Source: an uncultured Collinsella sp.
GTDB lineage: Bacteria; Actinomycetota; Coriobacteriia; Coriobacteriales; Coriobacteriaceae
Length of the DNA: 12,449 bases
Direction of reading: 5' to 3'
Assembly (NCBI GenBank): GCA_902494715.1
Contig: CABUUJ010000060.1
Location: 1-12,449, forward strand
Shown piece by piece: positions 1 to 6,096 of this stretch (positions within the stretch are counted from its first letter, which is position 1; every line of letters begins with the position of its first letter). The notes below the pieces were generated by a model. That model worked only from the letters and a program-made list of their open reading frames with translations. It did not search any database and was not told the DNA's origin. The position numbers and the translations under genes are program-made.

Positions 1-91
1 ATATTAAGTTTGCTGCTCTACAGTCCTGCGCAAGACGGAAAGCACATTAAGTGCTTTCCTTTGCGTGCGGAACTCACGACAAACTTAATAT
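1..91. repeat. Nested inverted-repeat (foldback) element
   Basis: A perfect 12-bp inverted repeat, ATATTAAGTTTG at 1-12 and CAAACTTAATAT at 80-91, encloses a second perfect 9-bp hairpin, GGAAAGCAC (37-45) / GTGCTTTCC (51-59) with a 5-nt ATTAA loop. A CGCAA/TTGCG pair (29-33/61-65) lies around the inner hairpin, and the remaining arms are only loosely complementary. The whole 91 bp therefore folds as a long imperfect hairpin in either strand. It starts at the first base of the window, so it may continue leftward. There is no proper T-tract after the inner hairpin on either strand, so a simple intrinsic terminator is not well supported. It could be a small palindromic mobile or REP-like element, or a structured RNA. 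The identity is unknown; the symmetry itself is certain. Confidence 0.7.
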
Positions 92-158
92 ATTTCGCCG
101 CCCCTCTGCCAAGCTCGGGAGACGACACGTTGATGTCTGCTTAACTCTGCTCGCTCAG
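92..158. other. Gene-free spacer downstream of the phosphatase gene
   Basis: I see no coding region, RNA gene or convincing hairpin plus T-tract here. It separates the 3' end of the histidine phosphatase gene from the palindromic element at the left edge. Confidence 0.5.
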
Positions 159-785
159 CTAATTACTTTGTTGGGGGTCCACTATTTGTTGAAGGGTGAA
201 CTTACACTGCATTGGCTCGCCTTCTGCTTGCGGCTTTTCCTCGTCAAAATCGAAGATCATGATGGCGCAGTTGGGGAGTTTTGCTGGGAGCTCGAAGCCA
301 TCTGGGGCTGCAGCCTTGATGAATTGGCGGCTGGCGCTGCCGTGGCTTACTGCTAGGAGGGTTTCGATATCCTCGGCGCCCATGATATTGGTGAGGGTGT
401 CTACCATGCGCTCTTGCAGCGCCTGGCTTCCTTCTCCTCCGAAGGGAACCAAGTCCTCGCCCGGATCCCATACGTCGGTAGGCAATGCGTCGTGGGGACC
501 TTCCTCAAAGGTTCCGTAGCAGCGCTCGATGATGCCTTCGCAGGGCTCGACTGCTGCATCCGGACCGAGGAGTTCGCATGCGACGAGACTTGCCGTGTCC
601 ATGGCTCGGCCTAAGGGTGATGAGACCACTTTGTCGGGGACAACGTCGTGGGCTTTGAGCCATGCGGCTGCTCTCTGCGCCTGCTGACGGCCCAAATTGG
701 TGAGCGGTGAATCGCAGCGACCCTGGACGAGCTTTTTGACGTTGAATTCCGTCTGGCCGTGGCGGAGCAGATACAGCTTCTTCAT
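159..785 (-). CDS. Histidine phosphatase family protein (phosphoglycerate mutase-like)
   Basis: The 208-residue protein has the full active-site set of the histidine phosphatase superfamily. The N-terminal RHGQTEFN motif (residues 8-15) supplies Arg8 and His9, the phospho-accepting histidine. SSPLGRAMDTA (55-65) supplies Arg60. Glu87, in IIERCYGTFEE, is the likely general acid, and His148, in VSHGSASR, is the second catalytic histidine. The family removes or transfers phosphate on varied small molecules (phosphoglycerate, sugar phosphates, alpha-ribazole phosphate), and the sequence does not fix the substrate. The length is normal for the single-domain cytosolic branch. The ATG start is preceded by a GGGGAG ribosome binding site. 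The gene begins 39 bp after the transporter gene in the same direction, so the two are probably co-transcribed. A broad-specificity phosphatase (PhoE/GpmB type) is the safest reading; true glycolytic mutase activity is unlikely to be inferable from this. Confidence 0.9.
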   Translation of the reverse strand: MKKLYLLRHGQTEFNVKKLVQGRCDSPLTNLGRQQAQRAAAWLKAHDVVPDKVVSSPLGRAMDTASLVACELLGPDAAVEPCEGIIERCYGTFEEGPHDALPTDVWDPGEDLVPFGGEGSQALQERMVDTLTNIMGAEDIETLLAVSHGSASRQFIKAAAPDGFELPAKLPNCAIMIFDFDEEKPQAEGEPMQCKFTLQQIVDPQQSN

Positions 786-824
786 AGTCTCCCCTTCTGT
801 ATAACTTGCTTTGCCGGCACAGCC

Positions 825-1979
825 CTACTCGTGGGTATGCCCTACGTAGTCTTCGTCGATCGTAATCTTTGCAATCGACTTGGGATATTCCGATTCGACC
901 CGTTGCGCCAGCGCGTGTTTGAGCTCATCGGCATCCATGTCCAAATCCGAGGGTCGCACACAGTCAAAGATCACATTGGTGTGCGTGGGGCCCGGCACGC
1001 AACGCAAATCGTGAATCGAAAGGCGGCTATCGATCTCCTGGGCCATAGCGTTGATGCACAGGCGCATGCTCGCCACATTTGAATCGTCGGTCACGATGGG
1101 ATCGTAATGGAGCGTGACGATCATGCCGTCCTCGTCCCTAAACGACTGCTCGATGTTATCGAGCGTGTCGTGACTTTCCAGCGGGCTGGCCTCGGCCGCC
1201 ATCTCGGCGTGCGCACTTGCAAACTTCCTGCCCGGACCGTAATCGTGAACCATCAGGTCATGAACACCCAAAACGCCGGGGTAGCTCATGATCTTGTCTC
1301 GGATGTGCTTGACCAGCTTGGGATCGGGTGCCTGGCCCAAAAGGGGGCTCACCGTATCTTGGATAAGCTCAAAGCCGCTCCAGCCAATATAGACGCCAAC
1401 GGCAAGGCCGACCCAAGCATCAAGATTGACATGCGTCACCTGGGAAACAATCGCGCACGCCAGCACAGCGCCCGTGGCCAGGACATCGTTCTTTGAGTCC
1501 TGAGCCGTCGCATGCAGCGTATCGGACTCAATACGGTCACCGAGCTTTTGGTTGAGGGCCGCCATCCAGAGCTTTACGACCATCGAAAGCACTAGAACCG
1601 TCACCAGGGCAAGCGAGAACTCGACAGGTTCGGGGTGGATGACGCGCTCAACCGAGGACTTGATAAGCTCAAGGCCGATCAGCAGCACGAGCGCCGCCAC
1701 GACCAGACCCGAGAGATACTCGTAGCGACCGTGACCGTAAGGATGCTCGGGGTCGGCCGGCTTGCTCGCCAGCTTAAAGCCCAGCACGCTCACGATATTC
1801 GAGCTGGCATCGGACAGGTTGTTCATGGCATCCGCCACGATCGAAACCGATCCCGAAACCACGCCAATTGCGCCCTTCGCAGCACATAGTGCCACATTGG
1901 CGAGAATACACACAACGCCCGTCAACGTGCCCACGCGCGCACGGTCGCCCTGCGCACGCTTAACAATCCACTCGACCAT
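825..1979 (-). CDS. Cation diffusion facilitator transporter with duplicated C-terminal domain
   Basis: This 384-residue integral membrane protein belongs to the cation diffusion facilitator (CDF) family, which exports divalent metals in exchange for protons. Six hydrophobic helices lie at roughly 16-38, 42-68, 88-107, 119-142, 158-182 and 185-208. The helix-2 metal motif is N53-x3-D57 (in DAMNNLSD) and the helix-5 motif is D161-x3-D165 (in DSKND). Zinc exporters normally carry H-x3-D in helix 5. An N/D/D/D set is described for the manganese exporter MntE of Streptococcus pneumoniae, so manganese is a reasonable inferred substrate. Residues about 215-295 form the usual cytoplasmic dimerisation domain. 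The protein then continues for about 90 residues that look like a second copy of that domain, whereas a typical CDF stops near 300. It lies downstream of the terminator of the fatty acid operon and so needs its own promoter. Confidence 0.9.
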   Translation of the reverse strand: MVEWIVKRAQGDRARVGTLTGVVCILANVALCAAKGAIGVVSGSVSIVADAMNNLSDASSNIVSVLGFKLASKPADPEHPYGHGRYEYLSGLVVAALVLLIGLELIKSSVERVIHPEPVEFSLALVTVLVLSMVVKLWMAALNQKLGDRIESDTLHATAQDSKNDVLATGAVLACAIVSQVTHVNLDAWVGLAVGVYIGWSGFELIQDTVSPLLGQAPDPKLVKHIRDKIMSYPGVLGVHDLMVHDYGPGRKFASAHAEMAAEASPLESHDTLDNIEQSFRDEDGMIVTLHYDPIVTDDSNVASMRLCINAMAQEIDSRLSIHDLRCVPGPTHTNVIFDCVRPSDLDMDADELKHALAQRVESEYPKSIAKITIDEDYVGHTHE

Positions 1980-1989
1980 CTACATCCGC

Positions 1990-2036
1990 CCCCACGGTAC
2001 TACCTATATATCTATTGCTCAAACGGATTGTAGTGT
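1990..2036 (-). promoter_or_regulatory. AT-rich possible promoter region for the transporter gene
   Basis: Between the terminator and the transporter start there is an AT-rich patch (2001-2016) in otherwise GC-rich sequence. On the minus strand, TTGAGC (plus 2017-2022) followed after 17 bp by TACCGT is one possible -35/-10 pair, and the TATATA run is another possible -10. Neither is close to consensus. The main argument is positional: the upstream operon is terminated just before this, so transcription must restart. Confidence 0.25.
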
Positions 2037-2058
2037 AGCCACTTTGTCCCCCAGATAC

Positions 2059-2090
2059 AAAAAAGGCCGCAACGCACACGGGTCGCGGCC
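2059..2090 (-). terminator. Intrinsic terminator of the fatty acid synthesis operon
   Basis: On the minus strand the sequence GGCCGCGAC / GTTGCGGCC (plus 2065-2090) forms a 9-bp stem with one G-U pair and an 8-nt loop, followed directly by six T residues (plus-strand A run 2059-2064). It begins about 30 bp after the accDA stop codon and before the transporter gene. This is a textbook rho-independent terminator in the right place and orientation. Confidence 0.9.
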
Positions 2091-2093
2091 ATA

Positions 2094-2126
2094 GATGTGA
2101 CATGCGGACTGTCCCTTTGTCACATC
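2094..2126. repeat. Imperfect palindrome overlapping the accDA stop codon
   Basis: GATGTGAC (2094-2101) and GTCACATC (2119-2126) form an 8-bp perfect inverted repeat around a 17-bp centre that includes GGACTGTCC-like symmetry. It covers the last codons and stop of accDA and lies immediately before the intrinsic terminator. It may stabilise the 3' end of the mRNA or be a remnant of a palindromic intergenic repeat. Confidence 0.55.
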
Positions 2127-3844
2127 GTGTGGTACTGACCGATTGCGCGGTACTTTTCGTAGCGGAGGTTTGTGAGGGTCGCGTCGTCGAGCCGCCCAAG
2201 CGTATCGAAGGCATCAAATGCCGAGGACATGACGGCACCGGCGATCTCCTCATGTGACAGGCCCCTATCGTCAACAATGCCGTCGATGATGCCGAGCGCC
2301 AACAGATCGGGGGCCGTGAGCTTAAGCGCCTCGGCGGCCTCATTCGCACGCTCGGTATCTTTCCACAGGATCGACGCACAGGCCTCGGGGCTCACGACCG
2401 AATAGGCCGAGCTCGAGAGCATCAGGATGCGGTCGGCCACGGACAGCGCCAGCGCGCCACCAGAGCCGCCCTCGCCTGTCACCACCGAGACAATCGGCGT
2501 CTTAAGGCCGCTCATCTCCATGAGATTCTGGGCAATCGCCTCGCCCTGGCCGCGCTCCTCGGCACCGATGCCGCAAAACGCACCCGAAGTATCGACCAGG
2601 CACAGAACCGGTCGACCAAACTTTTCGGCCTGGCGCATCAGGCGACGCGCTTTGCGATAGCCCTCGGGATACGCCATGCCAAAGTTGCGGCGCATACGCT
2701 CTTTGGTCGTGGTGCCGCGCTCGATGGCGATGACCGTTACGGGGCGTCCGTTTTTCCAGCCAATACCGGCCACCACAGCGGCGTCGTCTCCAAAGTAACG
2801 GTCGCCGTGCAGCTCCACAAATCCATCCAGGCCCAGTGAGATCATCTCACCCGCCGTGGCGCGATCTGCCGAGCGGGTCTGCTTGACAATCTCGAGCGCG
2901 GTTTTTGGTGCCGGCGAGCGCTTAAACAAGTGTCCCAGCTTTTTGCCGCGGCGACCCGTATGCACGATCTCGTGCGGTGCCCCCAGACCGGGCGCGTGTC
3001 CTTCGTGCAGCGCCAGCAGCTCTCCCACTGTGAGCGCAATCTCGCCACGCGGAACAACGGCATCGCAAAAGCCGTGCTCCAGCAAAAACTCGGAGCGCTG
3101 GAATCCCTTGGGCAGGCGCTTGTGCATGTTCTGCTCGATCACGCGCGGGCCGGCAAATGCCGTCAGGGCATCGGGCTCGGCCAGGATAATGTCGCCCTCC
3201 ATGGCAAAGCTCGCGGTTACGCCGCCAGTCGTGGGATCGGTGAGCACCGTGATATACAGGCCGCCCGCCTCGCTATGCTTTCTCACGGCAGCAGAGATCT
3301 TGGCCATCTGCATAAGCGATGTCACGCCCTCTTGCATGCGCGCACCGCCCGAAACGGTAAAGCCGACAACTGGCAATCCCAGCTCGGTCGCATGCTCAAA
3401 TGTGCGACAGATCTTCTCGCCCACCACGGAACCCATCGAGCCCATCATAAAGTTGGCGTCCATAAAGAAGAGCGCCGTATCGCAACCGCAGATTTTGCCC
3501 CTGCCGCACACAACGGCATCGCGCTCGCCCGAATGCTCGACCGCGCTCTTGAGCTTGTCGGCATAACCGGGAAACGAGAGGAAGTCCTCCGACGCCAGAT
3601 TGGCATCCCATTCCTCAAACGTGCCCTCGTCGACCGTCATGCGCATGCGCGCGCGACCGCTCACGCGAAAGTGTTTGCCGCAACGAGGGCAGACCTCGAG
3701 GTTGTCGTGCAGACGTGCTTCATCAATCACACGGCGGCACTCCGGGCACTTGATAAACACGTGGCGCGCGGGAAACTCGGCGCACGACTCGGTTATTGGC
3801 CCCTCAAGGACATTGACCGTCTTCGCTTTTCTATTCATCAGCAT
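2120..3844 (-). CDS. accDA: Fused acetyl-CoA carboxylase carboxyltransferase, beta plus alpha subunits
   Basis: This 574-residue protein joins the two carboxyltransferase subunits that move carboxyl from carboxybiotinyl-AccB to acetyl-CoA to give malonyl-CoA. Residues about 1-280 are AccD: a four-cysteine zinc ribbon (Cys33, Cys36, Cys52, Cys55), then the crotonase-fold motifs SGGARMQEG (165-173) and PTTGGVTASFAM (204-215). Residues about 313-574 are AccA, with NFGMAYPEGYRKA (387-399), DTSGAFCGIGAEERGQGEA (418-436) and GEGGSGGALAL (457-467). A short basic linker joins them, without a stop or frameshift. In E. coli and most bacteria these are two genes. The start chosen overlaps accC by 14 nt and has a GGGG-type ribosome site 7 nt upstream; an ATG two codons later (3838) is possible. 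It is the last gene of the operon. Confidence 0.96.
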   Translation of the reverse strand: MLMNRKAKTVNVLEGPITESCAEFPARHVFIKCPECRRVIDEARLHDNLEVCPRCGKHFRVSGRARMRMTVDEGTFEEWDANLASEDFLSFPGYADKLKSAVEHSGERDAVVCGRGKICGCDTALFFMDANFMMGSMGSVVGEKICRTFEHATELGLPVVGFTVSGGARMQEGVTSLMQMAKISAAVRKHSEAGGLYITVLTDPTTGGVTASFAMEGDIILAEPDALTAFAGPRVIEQNMHKRLPKGFQRSEFLLEHGFCDAVVPRGEIALTVGELLALHEGHAPGLGAPHEIVHTGRRGKKLGHLFKRSPAPKTALEIVKQTRSADRATAGEMISLGLDGFVELHGDRYFGDDAAVVAGIGWKNGRPVTVIAIERGTTTKERMRRNFGMAYPEGYRKARRLMRQAEKFGRPVLCLVDTSGAFCGIGAEERGQGEAIAQNLMEMSGLKTPIVSVVTGEGGSGGALALSVADRILMLSSSAYSVVSPEACASILWKDTERANEAAEALKLTAPDLLALGIIDGIVDDRGLSHEEIAGAVMSSAFDAFDTLGRLDDATLTNLRYEKYRAIGQYHTM

Positions 3845-5174
3845 AGAGATGCCCCATCAGATCGGTGTGATACATGCCCGACAAGAACTCATCGTTTGCC
3901 AGCACGTCGAGCTGAATCTCGCTGTTTTCGCTCACGCCCTCAATCACGAGCTCGCCCAGGGCCGAGCGCATCTTGCGAATGGCGCCGTCGCGCGTGGGCG
4001 CACACACGATGAGCTTGCCGAGCATGGAGTCGTAGTACGGCGGAACGTTCGCACCGGTAAACATGGCGGAATCCCAGCGCACGCGCGGACCACCCGGCAC
4101 ACGCAACGCGGTGACCGTTCCGCATGACGGCAGAAAGTCCGGCGTTTCGGCATTGATGCGGCACTCCATGGCGTGGTTGCGGACCGGAACGTCCTCCTGC
4201 TCAAAGGGCAGAAGCTGGCCGGCCGCCACGCGCAGCTGCCACTTGACCAAGTCGGTATCGGTCACAAACTCCGTAACCGGATGCTCCACCTGCAAGCGCG
4301 TGTTCATTTCCATAAAGTAGAAATTGCCGTCGTCCGAATACAGGAACTCGATGGTACCGGCTCCTTCGTAGCCGACGGCACGAGCCAGGTCGCGCGCGGC
4401 CTTGTGCATACGGGCACGAATGTCGTCGTGTCCGTCGAGGCACGGCGCGGGGCTCTCCTCGATCAGTTTTTGGTTGCGGCGCTGCACCGAGCACTCGCGC
4501 TCGCCGAGCGAAAACACATGGCCCTGCTTATCGGCCATAATCTGCACCTCAACGTGGTGCGCCGGCGCGACGAACTTCTCCATGTAGCACTCGCCATCGC
4601 CAAAAACGGCCTCTCCCTCGGCACGCGCCTCGATGAACGCCTTTGCCGCATCTTCCACGCGCTCGACCTTACGAATGCCGCGACCGCCACCGCCTGCACG
4701 CGCCTTAATAAGCACGGGGCAGCCGATGCGCTCGGCCTCGGCCGTTGCCTCCTCGGGGCTTTTGAGCAAATCGCAGCCCGGTACGATGGGCACGCCCGCC
4801 GCGGCAGCCGTTCGACGTGCGGCGTCCTTGTCGCCCATGTTGTCGATCACCTCGGCCGAAGGACCGACAAACGCCAGGCCATACTTGTCGCAGTCGCGCA
4901 CAAAGCTCGCCTTCTCGGAGAAAAAGCCATAGCCGGGATGAATTGCCTTAGCTCCCGACTTTACGGCACAGGTGAGCACGGCATCGTCGTTGAGGTAGCT
5001 CTCGGCAAGACGCGGGCCGCCGATGCAATACGCCTCGTCGGCAAGCTGCACGTGCAGTGCGTCCGCATCGGCCGTGGAATAAACGGCGACGGTCTTGATG
5101 CCCATATCGCGGCACGCGCGGATAACACGGACCGCGACTTCGCCGCGGTTGGCGATGAGCACTTTGTCGAACAT
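3831..5174 (-). CDS. accC: Acetyl-CoA carboxylase, biotin carboxylase subunit
   Basis: The 447-residue protein carboxylates the biotin on AccB using ATP and bicarbonate, the first half-reaction of acetyl-CoA carboxylase. It opens with MFDKVLIANRGEVAVRVIRA, the conserved biotin carboxylase N terminus. The ATP-grasp region shows Lys116, Lys157 and the glycine loop AGGGGRG (160-166), followed by the signature FMEMNTRLQVEHPVTE. Length matches E. coli AccC (449). The reading frame is open upstream to 5285, but family homology begins at 5174, where an AAGGAAGG ribosome site sits 4 nt before the ATG. That site lies in the 10-nt gap after fabZ. One residue is slightly unusual: Arg159 in KARAGGGGRG, where E. 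coli has Ser. The 3' end overlaps accDA, suggesting coupled translation. Confidence 0.97.
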   Translation of the reverse strand: MFDKVLIANRGEVAVRVIRACRDMGIKTVAVYSTADADALHVQLADEAYCIGGPRLAESYLNDDAVLTCAVKSGAKAIHPGYGFFSEKASFVRDCDKYGLAFVGPSAEVIDNMGDKDAARRTAAAAGVPIVPGCDLLKSPEEATAEAERIGCPVLIKARAGGGGRGIRKVERVEDAAKAFIEARAEGEAVFGDGECYMEKFVAPAHHVEVQIMADKQGHVFSLGERECSVQRRNQKLIEESPAPCLDGHDDIRARMHKAARDLARAVGYEGAGTIEFLYSDDGNFYFMEMNTRLQVEHPVTEFVTDTDLVKWQLRVAAGQLLPFEQEDVPVRNHAMECRINAETPDFLPSCGTVTALRVPGGPRVRWDSAMFTGANVPPYYDSMLGKLIVCAPTRDGAIRKMRSALGELVIEGVSENSEIQLDVLANDEFLSGMYHTDLMGHLYADE

Positions 5175-5184
5175 GAAGCCTTCC

Positions 5185-5607
5185 TTAACTTTCGTGCATG
5201 AGTGCAAAAGACATATCGGCGCGGCAGCAAACCTCACCGTTGACGCTCGCAGTACCCGTCGCAAAGCGGAACGGCCCGCGCGCACGCGTGATGGAGCACA
5301 CCAGATCCACCGTGTCTCCCGGGCGCACCGGACGCTTAAAGCGCACCTTGTCCAGACTCGTGTAGAACGGCGTCGCGCCGCGCGCTTCCTCGTCGTCCAT
5401 CAGCAGCACGCAACAGTTTTGGGCGAGCATCTCGCACTGAATCACGCCGGGGACCACCGGGTTTCCCGGAAAATGCCCCTGCAAAAAGTACTCGTCGCCC
5501 GTGATCGTGATCTTGCCGTGGGCCTCGTCGCCCACCAGCTCGGCCTCGTCGAGCAAAAGCATCGGCTCGCGATGCGGCAACAGCTTCTTGAGCTCTTCTT
5601 TGTTCAT
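5185..5607 (-). CDS. fabZ: 3-hydroxyacyl-ACP dehydratase
   Basis: FabZ removes water from 3-hydroxyacyl-ACP to give trans-2-enoyl-ACP in each elongation cycle. The 140-residue hot-dog-fold protein shows LLPHREPMLLLDE near the N terminus and the active-site stretch FLQGHFPGNPVVPGVIQCEM, giving the His45/Glu59 catalytic pair. The start is ambiguous. Immediately after the accB stop come GTG (5616), ATG (5613) and ATG (5607). I chose 5607 because AGGTGAT, complementary to the 16S rRNA tail, lies at proper spacing before it. The gene is nested between two acetyl-CoA carboxylase genes, as in streptococcal operons. No second dehydratase or isomerase (FabA, FabM) accompanies it, so it appears to be a plain FabZ. 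Confidence 0.96.
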   Translation of the reverse strand: MNKEELKKLLPHREPMLLLDEAELVGDEAHGKITITGDEYFLQGHFPGNPVVPGVIQCEMLAQNCCVLLMDDEEARGATPFYTSLDKVRFKRPVRPGDTVDLVCSITRARGPFRFATGTASVNGEVCCRADMSFALMHES

Positions 5608-5616
5608 GGACATCAC

Positions 5617-6093
5617 CTATCCGATCCTCATGAGGCAGCTGCCAAACTCCACGAGGTCGCCGTCGGCCACGCAGATCTCGAGCACCTCGCCGTCTGCCTC
5701 GGCCGTCACCTCGTTGAGAACCTTCATGGCCTCGATGATGCAGAGGGTCTCGCCGGCCTTGACCTTGGAGCCCACGTGCACAAACGGCTCGTCACCCGGC
5801 GCCGGGGCAGCATAGAAAACGCCAACCATGGGAGCGGTCACCTCGGTGCCCTTGGGCTCCGGTGCGGCGGCAGGCGCCTGCGCGGTGGGCTCCGGTGCGG
5901 CGGCAGGCATGGCGACAGGAGCCACCGCCGGAGCAGTCACGGCACCCGGCATAGGCATGGGCACGGCAACCGGCTGCGCGGCGCTCACGCGCTCAAGTTC
6001 GACCGCGGTGCCATCGGGCTCCTCAACGCGTACGCGCGTGAGGCCGCGGTCCTCCATAACATCGGCTATCTCGGCAAGTCTTTTGGAATCCAT
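5617..6093 (-). CDS. accB: Biotin carboxyl carrier protein of acetyl-CoA carboxylase
   Basis: The 158-residue protein carries biotin between the carboxylase and carboxyltransferase sites. The C-terminal biotinyl domain (about 82-158) contains EAMKVLNE with the biotin-accepting Lys124, and the PAPGDEPFVHVG segment (97-108) matches the thumb region of acetyl-CoA carboxylase carriers. Residues 38-81 are a flexible Ala/Pro linker containing two tandem copies of a PAAAPEP-type unit of 11 residues. The ATG is 3 nt after the fabF stop, and AGGAG within the end of fabF lies 7 nt before it. It is the expected substrate of the biotin ligase encoded at 11474-12250. Confidence 0.97.
   Translation of the reverse strand: MDSKRLAEIADVMEDRGLTRVRVEEPDGTAVELERVSAAQPVAVPMPMPGAVTAPAVAPVAMPAAAPEPTAQAPAAAPEPKGTEVTAPMVGVFYAAPAPGDEPFVHVGSKVKAGETLCIIEAMKVLNEVTAEADGEVLEICVADGDLVEFGSCLMRIG
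5854..5908 (-). repeat. Tandem direct repeat in the accB linker
   Basis: Two identical 22-bp copies (5854-5875 and 5887-5908), with a 33-bp period, encode the repeated PAAAPEP units of the AccB Ala/Pro linker. The period keeps the frame, so length change by slippage would add or remove 11 residues without breaking the protein. Confidence 0.85.
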
Positions 6094-6096
6094 GCT

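Noticed and set aside
2930..4012. A 360-codon plus-strand open frame opposite accDA and accC
   Set aside because: It is antisense to two clear enzymes with intact catalytic motifs; its composition is low-complexity and His/Arg-rich with no family resemblance.
4173..5201. A 342-codon plus-strand open frame opposite accC
   Set aside because: Another antisense shadow of a GC-rich gene; no motif or start signal supports it.
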